Positions 22,096-30,842 are shown, counted from the stretch's first letter. The stretch: 44,999 nt of DNA from JAVBNC01 sp031551765 (GCA_031551765.1 JAVBNC010000155.1:1-44999); one strand, 5' to 3'. Numbers and translations are program-made. Notes: generated from the letters alone by a model not told the origin.

Positions 22096-22916
22096 GGGCG
22101 TGTTAACACGATTTGACAAAATGCGAGTATTCTGCAAGTGTAGCTTATGCAAATTACTCGCGAACAGTATGAGAGAATTGCTGACTGCTTTCCACGCCAG
22201 AGGGGTAATGTTCATTTTGACAACCTCCAGGTGTTGAATGCGATTCTGTATGTTGCCGAGCATGAGTGTAAATGGCGTGGCCTGCCGAAATATTTCGGAT
22301 GCTGGCACAGCATTTACACTCGTATGAATCGCTGGAGCAAAAACGGTGTTCTTGACCGCATATTTGAACGCCTTCAACAAGAACAGATACTCCGCATAAA
22401 AATAGAAGCAGTTTCTCTCGACAGTACAAGCGTTAAAGTCCACCCCGACGGCACTGGCGCCTTAAAAAAACAGGACCTCAAGCCATCGGGAAGTCCAGAG
22501 GCGGCTGGACGACCAAGCTTCATATGGTTGCCGCGAATGCTGACTGCGCGTTGAAATTCAGTCTTTCCCCCGGCAATGCAGGCGATGCCCCCGAAGGGCG
22601 CAAACCGCTTGCCCTGCTGGGGCCAACGCCTGAACCGCGCAATCTGCTCATGGACGGTGCATACGAAGGGAATGAAACGACACGGTTGGGCCGCGAACTG
22701 GGCTTCGCTCCGGTAGTACCGCCAAATCCCAATCGACTGAAACCGTGGCTGTACGACAAAAAGCTATACAAAAGGCGCAATGAGGTCGAGCGGCTTTTCC
22801 GTAAATTGAAAGGGTTTCGCCGCGTTTTACCCGATTCGACAAGCTGGCACGCATGTATCTTGCCTTTGTGGGTTTTGCCCTCATCGTACTGGTGCTTAAA
22901 TAGTATTAACACTCCC
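22096..22916 (+). mobile_element. IS5-family insertion sequence (821 bp), decayed
   Basis: Terminal inverted repeats are GGGCGTGTTAACAC at the left and, reversed, GGGAGTGTTAATAC at the right (12 of 14 match). The element is flanked by TA on both sides (22094-22095 and 22917-22918), as expected of the IS427 group of the IS5 family. It carries a two-frame transposase. It is inserted within 8 bases of the end of the NDH-2 gene and next to an aminotransferase repeat. Confidence 0.9.
22147..22903 (+). pseudogene. IS5-family transposase, two frames with a probable one-base loss near its end
   Basis: ORF A (22147-22554) starts MQITREQYERIADCFPRQRG and carries the first catalytic Asp in SLDSTSVKVHPDG. 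The AAAAAAAC run at about 22464-22471 allows a -1 shift: the new frame reads TGPQAIGKSRGGWTTKLHMV, as in intact IS5 transposases, and goes on to LLMDGAYEG (second Asp) and RRNEVERLFRKLKGFRRV (Glu). After GFRRV the expected tail TRFDKLARMYLAFVGFALIV continues only in another frame, ending at TAG 22901-22903. One T missing from GTTTTACCC (22825-22828) explains this. The catalytic triad is kept but about 24 C-terminal residues are lost, so activity is doubtful. Confidence 0.85.
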
Positions 22917-22923
22917 TAAACCA

Positions 22924-24234
22924 TCAAGTTTTCGTTTTGTCTCCGCGCCCCGTTTCCTTGGCGCAGGCCTCCGTGACGGAGACGGTGCGCGGCAGGATGA
23001 GGCGCACGGCGCGTTCCGCGAAAAGATAATCCCAGGCCCAGTTGATGAGTACGAAGACGCGGTTGCGGAACCCGATGAGATAGGCCAGGTGCACAAACAG
23101 CCAGAGCACCCAGGCGATGAAGCCGGAAAAACTGTACTTGCCCAGTTTCACCACGGCGGCCTGGCGTCCGATGGTAACCATGGAGCCCTTGTCGTAGTAG
23201 TTAAAGGCTTGGGCTGCCTCCCCGCGCAGGATGCGCAGGATGTTTTCCGCCGCGTGACGGCCCTGCTGTGTGGCGTTGGGGGCCAGCATGGGCGGGTTCT
23301 GGCCGTCGGGCAGTGAAAGGTCCCCGGCCACATGAATTTCCGGGTACGCGGCCACCTGCAGGGAAGGCAGCACGTCCACCCGGCCGGAACGGCCCAAGGG
23401 CAGGCCCATGCTTGCGGCCACGTCGTGCCCGCGCACCCCGGCCGTCCAGACCACGGTGCAGGTGGGAAGGACGTTTCCGTCCGCGAAAGTTACGGAACGC
23501 TCGGCCACCTCGGTCACGGCCTGGCCGCTGTGCACTTCCACGCCCATGTGCTGCAAGCGCTCCCTGGCGTAGGCGCGCAACTCTTCCGGAAAGCCGTGCA
23601 GCACGCCGTCGCCGGAATCCAGCAGCAGCACACGCGGCTTGTTGTGGCCCAGTTCGGGGAAATCCTTGGCCAGGGGGCCGCGTATCAGTTCCGCCAACGC
23701 GCCCGCGTACTCCACGCCCGTGGGGCCGCCGCCCACCACAGTGATGGTCAGCAGGCCGGGGTTCTGCGCGTACTCGCCGCCCAGGGCGGCCCGCTCAAAG
23801 CAGGCCAATAGGTGGTTGCGCAGACGCACGGCGTCTTCCAGGCTCTTGAGGGTAAAAGCGTGCTCTTCCGCGCCGGCGACGCCAAAAAAGGCGGTCAGGC
23901 TGCCCGGCGCGAGAATGAGATGGTCGTAAGGTATTTCCGGGCCTTCCGTCAGCACCACGCGGCGGACGGGGTCCAGGCCGCGCACTTCGGCCATGGCTAT
24001 GGACACGTTGGGGCTGCCCCGGAACACGCCGCGCAGGGGATAGGCTATCTCCTCCGGCTCCAGTTCCGCCGCCGCCACTTGGTAAAGCAACGGCAAAAAG
24101 GTGTGGTAGTTGTTGCGGTCAATGAGCACCACGTCCACACCGCGCGCCTTGGCCAGGCGCCGCGCGGCCCACAGGCCCGCGAACCCCGCCCCGATAATCG
24201 CCACTCTGGCCTTTTTTCCCGTTGTGTCGCGCAT
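22924..24234 (-). CDS. ndh: Type II NADH dehydrogenase
   Basis: NDH-2 passes electrons from NADH to quinone without pumping protons, at the cytoplasmic membrane surface. The 436-residue protein has the FAD site RVAIIGAGFAGLWAARRLAK (residues 10-29), the second nucleotide site TVVGGGPTGVEYAGALAEL (about 165-183), AVVWTAGV-like TVVWTAGVRGHD, and EIHVAGDLSLPDGQ. The C-terminal segment FIAWVLWLFVHLAYLIGFRN and NWAWDYLF matches the membrane-anchoring region. A strong AAGGAGGG site precedes the ATG. It is monocistronic. The IS element has inserted just after its stop and may have taken its terminator. Confidence 0.9.
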   Translation of the reverse strand: MRDTTGKKARVAIIGAGFAGLWAARRLAKARGVDVVLIDRNNYHTFLPLLYQVAAAELEPEEIAYPLRGVFRGSPNVSIAMAEVRGLDPVRRVVLTEGPEIPYDHLILAPGSLTAFFGVAGAEEHAFTLKSLEDAVRLRNHLLACFERAALGGEYAQNPGLLTITVVGGGPTGVEYAGALAELIRGPLAKDFPELGHNKPRVLLLDSGDGVLHGFPEELRAYARERLQHMGVEVHSGQAVTEVAERSVTFADGNVLPTCTVVWTAGVRGHDVAASMGLPLGRSGRVDVLPSLQVAAYPEIHVAGDLSLPDGQNPPMLAPNATQQGRHAAENILRILRGEAAQAFNYYDKGSMVTIGRQAAVVKLGKYSFSGFIAWVLWLFVHLAYLIGFRNRVFVLINWAWDYLFAERAVRLILPRTVSVTEACAKETGRGDKTKT

Positions 24235-24317
24235 AGGCCCTCCTTGTGTTCCTGTCCGTGCATAATCCGGGCTCTACCCGAGATATACATCCCGTCCCAT
24301 AATGACAAGACGCATAG

Positions 24318-24353
24318 AAAAAAGCCCGCCCCCGCGCGCAGCGGGAACGGGCC
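24318..24353 (-). terminator. Terminator of the iorAB operon
   Basis: On the minus strand GCCCGTTCCCGCTGCGC folds with GCGGGGGCGGGC and is followed by TTTTTTC. It lies 23 bases after the iorB stop. Confidence 0.85.
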
Positions 24354-24375
24354 TGACCCTGATGTTCTTTACCGT

Positions 24376-24975
24376 CTAAGCCGCTTGGGCCACGGCCTTC
24401 GCGCCGAGTTCCACGGCCTTGAGGTTCATGGCCACCAGACGCTCGGGCAGGTGGCTTTTAATAGTCTTTTGCAGGTTTTCCGGGGTGATGTCGATAAGGC
24501 CCGTGGCGCACAGCGCGCCCAGCAACACGATGTTGGCGCACTGCACGGACCCGGCGGCCAGGCCCAGTTCCTGGCAGGGGACGAACCAGGAGCGGGCCGC
24601 GCAGCCGGACACGGCTTCCTTGATGGTAGCCAGCGGCGGGGAGACCTCGCGCCCGGCGGACACACCCGGAGGGGGCAGAAAGTCCGTGCTGGAGAGCACG
24701 CAGCCCTTGGGGGCCAGGTAAGGCATGGCGCGCAGGGTTTCCAGGGCCTCAAAGCCCAGGATGATGTCCGCTTCGCCATGGCTGATCAGAGGGCTTTCCC
24801 AACCGCCCAGCAGCACGGTGGATTCCACCACCCCGCCGCGCTGGGCCATGCCGTGAATTTCCCCGGAAACCACGGGCAGGCCCCGGTCAAGGGCCGCCCT
24901 GGAAAGAAGGGTCGTGGCGGTAAGGGTGCCCTGGCCGCCCACTCCCGCAAGGTGTATGCGTACGCGCGCGCTCAT
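24376..24975 (-). CDS. iorB: Indolepyruvate:ferredoxin oxidoreductase, beta subunit
   Basis: IorB is the gamma-domain subunit of the enzyme that oxidatively decarboxylates aryl 2-oxoacids from aromatic amino acid breakdown, reducing ferredoxin. The 199 residues start MSARVRIHLAGVGGQGTLTA, the pyruvate-ferredoxin-oxidoreductase gamma signature GxGGQG, followed by VSGEIHGMAQRGG and PCQELGLAAGSVQCANIVLLG. The ATG overlaps the iorA stop (ATGA) and AAAAGGAGCTGTC precedes it, so the start at 24975 is firm. The longer frame to 25041 is inside iorA. Confidence 0.93.
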   Translation of the reverse strand: MSARVRIHLAGVGGQGTLTATTLLSRAALDRGLPVVSGEIHGMAQRGGVVESTVLLGGWESPLISHGEADIILGFEALETLRAMPYLAPKGCVLSSTDFLPPPGVSAGREVSPPLATIKEAVSGCAARSWFVPCQELGLAAGSVQCANIVLLGALCATGLIDITPENLQKTIKSHLPERLVAMNLKAVELGAKAVAQAA

Positions 24976-26816
24976 GACAGCTCCTTTTTGCGGGCTTTGA
25001 AGGTCTCCGACACCTGCATGCAGACCATGCACCCGGCGCACAGGGATTCATCCACGCTCACCTCGCCGTTGTCGCGGCTGAAGGCCGGGCAGGCCAGGGT
25101 TTCCGCGCAGGTCTGGGTGGCCGGTCCCTGCTCGGCCACGTAGGCCGTGCGCACGCGTTTCTTTTTCAAGGTGCGCCGGGCAAAGAGCACGCAGGGCTCT
25201 TCCGCGATAATTACGCGCACGCCGTCCTTTTCCCGCATTTCCTCCAACGCCTTCAGCGTGGCCTTGACGTTGTAGGGCCGCACTTTGGCCACTTCCGTCA
25301 CCCCACAGCCGCGCACAATGGCTTCTATGTCCATGTGCACGGCCGTCGCGCCCAGCACTTCCTGCACCACGCCGGGGTTGGGCTGGTGCCCGGTCATGGC
25401 CGTGGTGCCGTTGTCCAGAATGACCACCAGCACATTGTGCCGGTTGAACACCGCGTTCACCAGGCCCGTGATGCCGGAGTGGAAAAAGGTGGAATCCCCG
25501 ATAAAGGCCAGCACGGGCTTTTGCGAATAGCGCGCGAACCCGGAACCCGCTGAAATGGACGAGCCCATGCAGAACAGAAAGTCCGCCGTGGCGAGCGGCG
25601 GCAGCAGCCCCAAGGTATAGCAGCCGATGTCGCTGGAATAGACGGCCTCATCCCCAAAGGTCTTGCGCACGGCGTAGTACAGCGCCCGGTGCGCGCAGCC
25701 CGCGCAGAGGCTGGGCGGCCGCTGCGGCAGTTCCTGGGGGTTGACGGCGCAGACCAGCGCGCCGCCGGGCTTTTCGCCTATCAGCGGGGCCAGGGCCTCC
25801 CGCACCAGGGGCGTGGAATATTCCCCGAACACGGTCAACGGGCCGCCCTTGCCGTAAATGGTCGTCGTGATGCCCTGCTTTTCGGCCAGGGCGCGCACGT
25901 CCTTTTCCAGCAGCGGTTCGGACTCCTCTAGCACCAGCACCTTGTCCACGCTGCGCAGGAAGGCTTCCAGACGCCGTTCCGGCAGGGGCCAGGAAAAGCC
26001 CAGTTCCAGCACGCGGACGCGGTCTTCCCAGTCTTCCGCGCTGAGCACGTCGCGCAAATACTTGCGGGACATGCCGGAGACGATCACGCCGATACGGCCC
26101 TGGCCGCTCTCTTTGTTCCAGTGGGACTTTTCCGCTTTTTCCCGCAGCTCTTCCAGATTTTTCAGCAGTTCCTTGTGCCGCGCGCGGGCCACGGCGGGCA
26201 CGGGCACAAAGCGGCGCGGGTTCTTGCTGAAAGGCACTACCGGCGCCGGGGCGGGCAGCGGGCCGTAGGCCACCGGGCCGCGCAAGTGGTTCACGCGGGT
26301 GGTGGTGCGCAGCAGCACGGGCTGGTTGCTTTCCCGCGCCAGCAGCAGGGCTTCGCGGGTCATGTCCTTGGCTTCCTGGGCGGAAGCCGGCTCGAAACAG
26401 GGCATCCCGGCAAAACGCGCATAGGTGCGGTTGTCTTGCTCGTTCTGGCTGGAGTGACAGCCGGGGTCGTCCGCCGAAAGCAGCACCAGGCCGCCGGGCA
26501 GGCCCAGGTAGGTCATGGTCATCAAGGGGTCCGCAGCCACGTTCACGCCCACGTGTTTCATGGTCACCAGGGTCAGACCCCCGGCCAGGGCCGCGCCCGC
26601 GCCCACTTCCAGGGCCACTTTCTCGTTGACGGAATATTCCAGCCGGAAACGGCCGCAGCCCTGAATGCGCCGGAACGAATCCGGCACCTCGGACGAAGGC
26701 GTGCCCGGATAACAGGTCACAATGTTGATGCCCGCTTCCAAAGCGCCCCGCGCAATGGCCTCGTTGCCCAGCAGGAGGTGCGGTCCGGCGTCTTCCGCCA
26801 GCAGATGGTCACTCAT
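24972..26816 (-). CDS. iorA: Indolepyruvate:ferredoxin oxidoreductase, alpha subunit
   Basis: IorA carries the TPP site and iron-sulfur clusters. The 614-residue protein has LLLGNEAIARGALEAGINIV, CYPGTPSSEV, the family's SADDPGCHSSQNEQDNR, and the TPP-binding IGDSTFFHSGITGLVNAVFN with ILDNGTTAMTGHQPNP. In the C-terminus CAETLACPAF and CAGCMVCMQV provide Cys for [4Fe-4S] binding; the pattern is reduced compared with the two full CxxCxxCxxxC motifs in archaeal IorA, so fewer clusters or a variant ligand set are likely. AAAAAGGAGCGTC precedes the start. Transcribed with iorB, it would serve amino acid fermentation or indole-acid metabolism in this anaerobe. Confidence 0.94.
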   Translation of the reverse strand: MSDHLLAEDAGPHLLLGNEAIARGALEAGINIVTCYPGTPSSEVPDSFRRIQGCGRFRLEYSVNEKVALEVGAGAALAGGLTLVTMKHVGVNVAADPLMTMTYLGLPGGLVLLSADDPGCHSSQNEQDNRTYARFAGMPCFEPASAQEAKDMTREALLLARESNQPVLLRTTTRVNHLRGPVAYGPLPAPAPVVPFSKNPRRFVPVPAVARARHKELLKNLEELREKAEKSHWNKESGQGRIGVIVSGMSRKYLRDVLSAEDWEDRVRVLELGFSWPLPERRLEAFLRSVDKVLVLEESEPLLEKDVRALAEKQGITTTIYGKGGPLTVFGEYSTPLVREALAPLIGEKPGGALVCAVNPQELPQRPPSLCAGCAHRALYYAVRKTFGDEAVYSSDIGCYTLGLLPPLATADFLFCMGSSISAGSGFARYSQKPVLAFIGDSTFFHSGITGLVNAVFNRHNVLVVILDNGTTAMTGHQPNPGVVQEVLGATAVHMDIEAIVRGCGVTEVAKVRPYNVKATLKALEEMREKDGVRVIIAEEPCVLFARRTLKKKRVRTAYVAEQGPATQTCAETLACPAFSRDNGEVSVDESLCAGCMVCMQVSETFKARKKELS

Positions 26817-26830
26817 AGATGACGCTCCTT

Positions 26831-26960
26831 TTTAGAGCAGTTTCGCTTTGAGATTGTCGCTTGACGGCGGGCAAAGCCCGCCTACGCCAATCTCGCGGCA
26901 AGGATTTGAAGACAAATCCTTGCCGAGCGGTTGAACATTTTCAATGTTCAACCGCTCTAG
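26831..26960. repeat. Mosaic palindromic repeat, copy B
   Basis: TTTAGAGCAGTTTCGCTTTG, AGATTGTCGCTTGACGGCGGG, then its complement GCCCGCCTACGCCAATCTCG, a GGCAAGGATTTG/CAAATCCTTGCC hairpin and a GAGCGGTTGAACATT/AATGTTCAACCGCTC hairpin. The whole element is a chain of nested stems in the iorA upstream region. Confidence 0.85.
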
Positions 26961-27055
26961 AAGCGGTTTTGTCGAAGCCAATGAAAAATCGATGCAGGGC
27001 TCCGCCCTGCACCCGCCAAGGGCGAGCGCCCCGGGACCCCGTTCAGGGGGTATGA
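26961..27055 (+). repeat. Mosaic repeat, copy B2 (E/G-type modules)
   Basis: TTTTGTCGAAGCCAATGAAA, GCAGGGCTCCGCCCTGCAC and CGCCAAGGGCGAGCGCCCC then GGACCCCGTTCAGGG. These are the modules of copies E, F and G, joined here to the B-type module. It shows that the two families combine. Confidence 0.8.
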
Positions 27056-27085
27056 AATTAGTGCGCACCTTACGTGCGTTCCCCC

Positions 27086-27125
27086 TGACAAAGTTTTTTG
27101 GAGGGGGAAGGAGGTTCCCCCTTCC
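27086..27125. repeat. Gene-end T-run repeat after the TPR gene
   Basis: CTGACAAAGTTTTTTGGAGG is followed by a GGAGGGGGAA/TTCCCCCTTCC hairpin (27100-27125). This is the plus-oriented gene-end repeat, placed at the 3' end of the minus-strand TPR gene. Seen from that gene the hairpin is followed by A, not T, so it is a poor intrinsic terminator. Confidence 0.6.
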
Positions 27126-27135
27126 TCCGATTCAA

Positions 27136-27825
27136 CTACTTCGCGGCTTCAGCGGGCTTTACAGCCTGCTGCTGGCGCAGGGAAACGGCCTTCTGGCGCC
27201 AGTAGTCGGATTCGGAAATCACCGAGTTGTTGGCGGCCAGGGCTTCGCAGGTGGCGATGGCCTTGTCGATGTTGCCCATTTTCTCGGCCAGGTCTTCAAT
27301 GGCCTTGTCCAGCAGGGCCTTGTTGCCGTCCTTGGCCGGGGCGGAGGCTTTTTCCAGCGCGGCCATGGCTTCGGCGTCCTTGCCGTCCAGGGAGAGGGCC
27401 TGGGCCTTGCCCAGTATGGCGGATATATACAGGGCGTCCTGCGGATCCTTGGCCACGGCGTCCCAGGCTTTGGCGGCCCGGTCGTAATTTTTGGCTTCCA
27501 GGGCGGCCTTGGCCACGGCCAGGTTCACCGCCGTGCTCATGCCCGAGGGGGCCTTGGCCAGAAAAACTTCCAGCTCTTTCAGCCTGACCGTGGGGTCGCT
27601 GATAATTTCGACGCGGCCCAGTTCCACGCGGGACTTTTCAAGCTGCGAATTGGCGTGCCAGTTGTAAATGCCAAACCCGGCCGTCCCGGCCAGGGCCAGG
27701 CCGACCACAATGGCGATAAGCCGCGCGTGGGCCAGCAGGGAACGGAGCAGGGGCGAAACTTCCGGGGCCACCTCTGCGGAGGCTCTTCCCAGAAGGGAAT
27801 TGTCTTGAACGGGCGGTAAAGCCAT
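27136..27825 (-). CDS. Membrane-anchored TPR protein (YfgM-like)
   Basis: The 229-residue protein has one transmembrane helix (residues about 36-54, LIAIVVGLALAGTAGFGIY) and a large domain facing the periplasm made of TPR-like helices (e.g. YDRAAKAWDAVAKDPQDALY and AEAMAALEKASAPAKDGNKA). This is the layout of YfgM (TPR_21), which associates with SecYEG and PpiD. A PpiD-like protein is encoded at 13541, which fits but is not adjacent. A TPR at the C-terminal half (IDKAIATCEALAANN) is also seen. CCAAGGAGAACATC precedes ATG. Function is inferred from architecture. Confidence 0.72.
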   Translation of the reverse strand: MALPPVQDNSLLGRASAEVAPEVSPLLRSLLAHARLIAIVVGLALAGTAGFGIYNWHANSQLEKSRVELGRVEIISDPTVRLKELEVFLAKAPSGMSTAVNLAVAKAALEAKNYDRAAKAWDAVAKDPQDALYISAILGKAQALSLDGKDAEAMAALEKASAPAKDGNKALLDKAIEDLAEKMGNIDKAIATCEALAANNSVISESDYWRQKAVSLRQQQAVKPAEAAK

Positions 27826-28018
27826 GATGTTCTCCTTGGAATTCCAATGCGTCGCCGCACTGCCTGCGGCCGCATTCTTGTATGCGCCGTCGGGGCAAAT
27901 GTCAAAGGCCTATCCTGCCCTGTAGCGGTCTATTTCGGCCTCGGCCAAGGCCTTGCCTTGCGCGGCGCGAAACGGTACACGCAATGAGAAAACCGCACTA
28001 ACGCTTTTGGAGCTTCAC
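27826..28018. other. Divergent spacer between the TPR and proA genes
   Basis: These 193 bases should hold promoters for both divergent genes. No convincing sigma-70 pair or repeat was found. Confidence 0.35.
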
Positions 28019-29293
28019 ATGACGGAGAATATCGACGCCCTCATGACCGGCATGGGCCAGAAGGCCCGGGCCGCCAGCCGCCTGTTGCTGGGGGCCTCCC
28101 CGGCCGCCATTCACGCCGCCCTGCTCTCGCTTGCCGACCTGCTCATGCGGAATAAAGAGCGCATTCAGGCGGCCAACCGCAAAGATACGGAAGCCGCCGC
28201 CCAAAAGGGCCTGGAAGCGGCCAAGCTGGACCGCCTGCGCCTGACGGACGCCATTATCGCGGAAATGGCCGCCGCCTGCCGCGAAGTGGCCGCCATGCCG
28301 GATCTGGTGGGCGCGCTGGACGGCCAATGGGTGCGGCCCAACGGCATGCTGGCGGGCCGCATGCGCGTGCCGCTGGGCGTTATCGCCATGATTTTCGAGT
28401 CCCGGCCCAACGTCACCGTGGACGCGTCCATACTTTGCCTCAAGACCGGCAACGCCGTCATTCTGCGCGGCGGGTCGGAAGCTCTGCAGTCCAACATCTG
28501 CCTCATGGACCTGGTGCGGGAGGCCCTGAAGCAAAACGGCCTGCCCGAGGACGCGGCGCAAATGGTGCCCATTGCGGACCGGGCCACGGTGGCCGCGCTC
28601 TGCCGCCTGGACCGGTATGTGGACGTCATGATCCCCCGTGGCGGTGAAGGTCTGATCCACGCCGTGGCCGAACAGGCCACCATGCCGGTGCTCAAGCACG
28701 ACAAGGGCGTGTGCCACGCCTATGTGGACGCCGGGGCGGACCTGGCCATGGCCGTGCCCGTGCTGGTCAACGCCAAGGCTCAACGGCCTTCCACCTGCAA
28801 CGCTCTGGAATGCCTGCTGGTGCACGCGGACGAGGCCGCCGCCCTGCTGCCGCAAGTTAGCAAGGCCATGGCCGAAGCGAGCGTGGAATTGCGGGCCTGC
28901 TCCCGTTCCCTACCCCTGCTGGCCGGTTCCAACGCCAAGGCCGTGGCCGCACGCCCGGAAGACTACGGCATGGAGTTCGGCGCGCTCATCCTGGCCGTGC
29001 GCGTGGTGGACAGCCTGGACGAAGCGCTGGCCCATATCGCGCAATACGGCTCCCGGCATACGGAAGTCATTTTCACCCGCGACCGGGAACGATCCGAGCG
29101 CTTCACCCGTGAGGCGGACGCCTCCATGGTGGGGGTCAACGTCTCCTCCCGGCTCAACGACGGGGGCCAGCTGGGCCTGGGCGCGGAAATAGGCATCAGC
29201 ACCAGCAAGCTCCACGCTTACGGCCCCATGGGCCTGAAAGAGCTGACCACCACCAAGTTCGTGGCCCTGGGCAACGGCCAGGTCCGGCAATGA
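28019..29293 (+). CDS. proA: Gamma-glutamyl phosphate reductase
   Basis: ProA reduces gamma-glutamyl phosphate to glutamate semialdehyde in proline synthesis, using NADPH. The 424-residue length is typical. Family segments: MGQKARAASRLLLGASPAAI, GVIAMIFESRPNVTVDASIL with NAVILRGGSEALQSN, RGGEGLIHAVAEQATMPVLK with KGVCHAYVDAGAD (Lys/His region), and AQRPSTCNALECLLVH with the catalytic Cys (in STCNALE). The ATG at 28019 is used because GGAG lies 6 bases upstream and homology starts there; the frame extends to 27953. nadD overlaps its end by 4 bases. proB is not nearby. Confidence 0.95.
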   Translation: MTENIDALMTGMGQKARAASRLLLGASPAAIHAALLSLADLLMRNKERIQAANRKDTEAAAQKGLEAAKLDRLRLTDAIIAEMAAACREVAAMPDLVGALDGQWVRPNGMLAGRMRVPLGVIAMIFESRPNVTVDASILCLKTGNAVILRGGSEALQSNICLMDLVREALKQNGLPEDAAQMVPIADRATVAALCRLDRYVDVMIPRGGEGLIHAVAEQATMPVLKHDKGVCHAYVDAGADLAMAVPVLVNAKAQRPSTCNALECLLVHADEAAALLPQVSKAMAEASVELRACSRSLPLLAGSNAKAVAARPEDYGMEFGALILAVRVVDSLDEALAHIAQYGSRHTEVIFTRDRERSERFTREADASMVGVNVSSRLNDGGQLGLGAEIGISTSKLHAYGPMGLKELTTTKFVALGNGQVRQ

Positions 29294-30003
29294 GCGGAAA
29301 AAAACCGCTGGTGGGCATTTACGGCGGCAGCTTCAACCCGCCGCACCTCGGGCACATGCGCCTGGCCGTGGAAGTGCTGGAAGCCATGCGGCCCGCGCGC
29401 CTGGATCTTTTGCCCTGCTGCGTGCCGCCGCACAAGGACGCGGCGGACATGCTGCCCTTTGCCCTGCGGGTGGCCATGCTGCGCGAATCCGTCACCGGCA
29501 TTCCGGGGCTGGCCGTGAGCACGCTGGAAGAGGAGCGTTCCGGCCCCTCGTACACCAGCGACACCCTGCGCATTTACCAGGAACGCGAACCGGACGCGCG
29601 CCACTTTTTCGTGCTGGGCGCGGAAGATTTCGTGGCCATGCACCTGTGGCATGAATGGCGCATCCTGCCGGAACTAGCGGATATCGTGGTGGTGCCCCGC
29701 GCGGGCATGGACGTGGAGGTGTTCTCCTACACCGTGCAGACCTGCTGGAAGGACGCGCGCCCCGTGCCGCCCCCGGTTGCGGCGGCCAACGCCGCGTACA
29801 TGCTGCCCGGCGGCGGCATGCTCATCCATTTGCCGCTGACCCGCCTGGATATCCGGGCGGAACTGATCCGCGAACGGCTTGGCGCGGGCCGCTCCATCCG
29901 CTTTCTGGTGCCGGAACCCGTGGAACGCCTGCTGGCCGCGCACGGCGGCGTCCCCAAGGGCAGCCGCTGCGCCTGCGGGCGAAAGGACAAGGACGCCGTA
30001 TGA
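29290..30003 (+). CDS. nadD: Nicotinate-nucleotide adenylyltransferase
   Basis: NadD adenylates nicotinate mononucleotide to deamido-NAD. The 237-residue protein begins MSGKKPLVGIYGGSFNPPHL with GH next, the nucleotidyltransferase motif. It has LPCCVPPHKDA, DTLRIYQ, and FVLGAEDFVAMHLWHEWRIL. The C-terminal ATP motif, usually ISSTxIR, reads LTRLDIRAELIRERLGAGRS, so two Ser/Thr positions are changed. The last residues CACGRKDKD are an extra tail. ATG overlaps proA (ATGA), and its own stop overlaps the next gene. The fold and context make the assignment safe; full activity is slightly uncertain. Confidence 0.9.
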   Translation: MSGKKPLVGIYGGSFNPPHLGHMRLAVEVLEAMRPARLDLLPCCVPPHKDAADMLPFALRVAMLRESVTGIPGLAVSTLEEERSGPSYTSDTLRIYQEREPDARHFFVLGAEDFVAMHLWHEWRILPELADIVVVPRAGMDVEVFSYTVQTCWKDARPVPPPVAAANAAYMLPGGGMLIHLPLTRLDIRAELIRERLGAGRSIRFLVPEPVERLLAAHGGVPKGSRCACGRKDKDAV

Positions 30004-30815
30004 CCCAGTTCATTGCCCCGCCTTCCGTATTGCAAAATATCGCCAGGGCCAAAAGCCTGTCCAAGCGCGACGAGCCCGTGCGGGCCCTGGGCGCGCTCAT
30101 CACTGCTCTGGAGCTTTTCGAGCCCGGCAAAATCATCGGCAAGGCCCGCTACGAGGTGGAAGTCAACATTCTCGAATGCGTGAACGAAATCAGCCGCAAC
30201 CCGAAAGTGCGCGACTTTCTCACCCGGATCACCCGTTCCACCAGCGTGGGCATAGCCTATGCGCCGGGCGAGGAAGCCAAGCTCCTGCCCGTGTTGCGCG
30301 TGCTGCGCAAGGGGCTTTTCGAGCAGGAAGAGGAAAAGGCCCGCTCCGCGCAGGAAAAAACGGAAAACCGCAAGCAGATGCTGCTGGACAAGGGCAAAGG
30401 CCACATCGCGGCCGGGGAAAACCCGCGCGGCAAGGCCGTGCTGCGTCAGCTCGGCGACGAATTCGGCCATGAGCCCGGCGTGCTGGCGGAAATAGGCTCC
30501 ATTCTCATTGAGGCCGACCTGCAGTACGAGGCCGTGGAATTCCTGGAACAGGCCCTGGAAGCCTTTCCCAAGGACGGCAAGGTCTATTCCGACCTGGTCA
30601 ACTGCTACATGGGCTTCAAGGAATACGAAAAAGCCGAGGCCGTGTACCTTAAGGCCGTGCGCCAGTTCGGCCAGCACCCCAAGACCATGCTCAACCTGGC
30701 CAAGCTGTACATGGCCTGGAACAAAAAAGAGCTGGCCTTCGACGCCGCCCGCCAAGTTGTCCGCAGCGAGCCGGACAACAAGGAAGCGCGCGAGATCATG
30801 GAAAAAACAGGCTGA
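30000..30815 (+). CDS. TPR-domain protein of the proA-nadD operon
   Basis: The 271-residue protein starts at the ATG overlapping the nadD stop. Residues 1-60 form a short helical head (MTQFIAPPSVLQNIARAKSL). A charged helix lies at about 108-125 (EQEEEKARSAQEKTENRK). Then TPR units follow: GVLAEIGSILIEADLQYEAVEF, DGKVYSDLVNCYMGFKEYEK and HPKTMLNLAKLYMAWNKKEL. No signal peptide is seen, so it is cytoplasmic and probably a scaffold. I recognise no specific family name. It is the last gene of the operon and is followed by a T-run hairpin. Confidence 0.75.
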   Translation: MTQFIAPPSVLQNIARAKSLSKRDEPVRALGALITALELFEPGKIIGKARYEVEVNILECVNEISRNPKVRDFLTRITRSTSVGIAYAPGEEAKLLPVLRVLRKGLFEQEEEKARSAQEKTENRKQMLLDKGKGHIAAGENPRGKAVLRQLGDEFGHEPGVLAEIGSILIEADLQYEAVEFLEQALEAFPKDGKVYSDLVNCYMGFKEYEKAEAVYLKAVRQFGQHPKTMLNLAKLYMAWNKKELAFDAARQVVRSEPDNKEAREIMEKTG

Positions 30816-30842
30816 TCCGGCCGGATACCCGCCGCACGCAAA

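Noticed and set aside
22524..22919. Second IS ORF as an independent gene with its own C-terminus
   Set aside because: Its upstream part continues the transposase across the A7 slippery site, and its C-terminal tail is out of frame because of a one-base loss.
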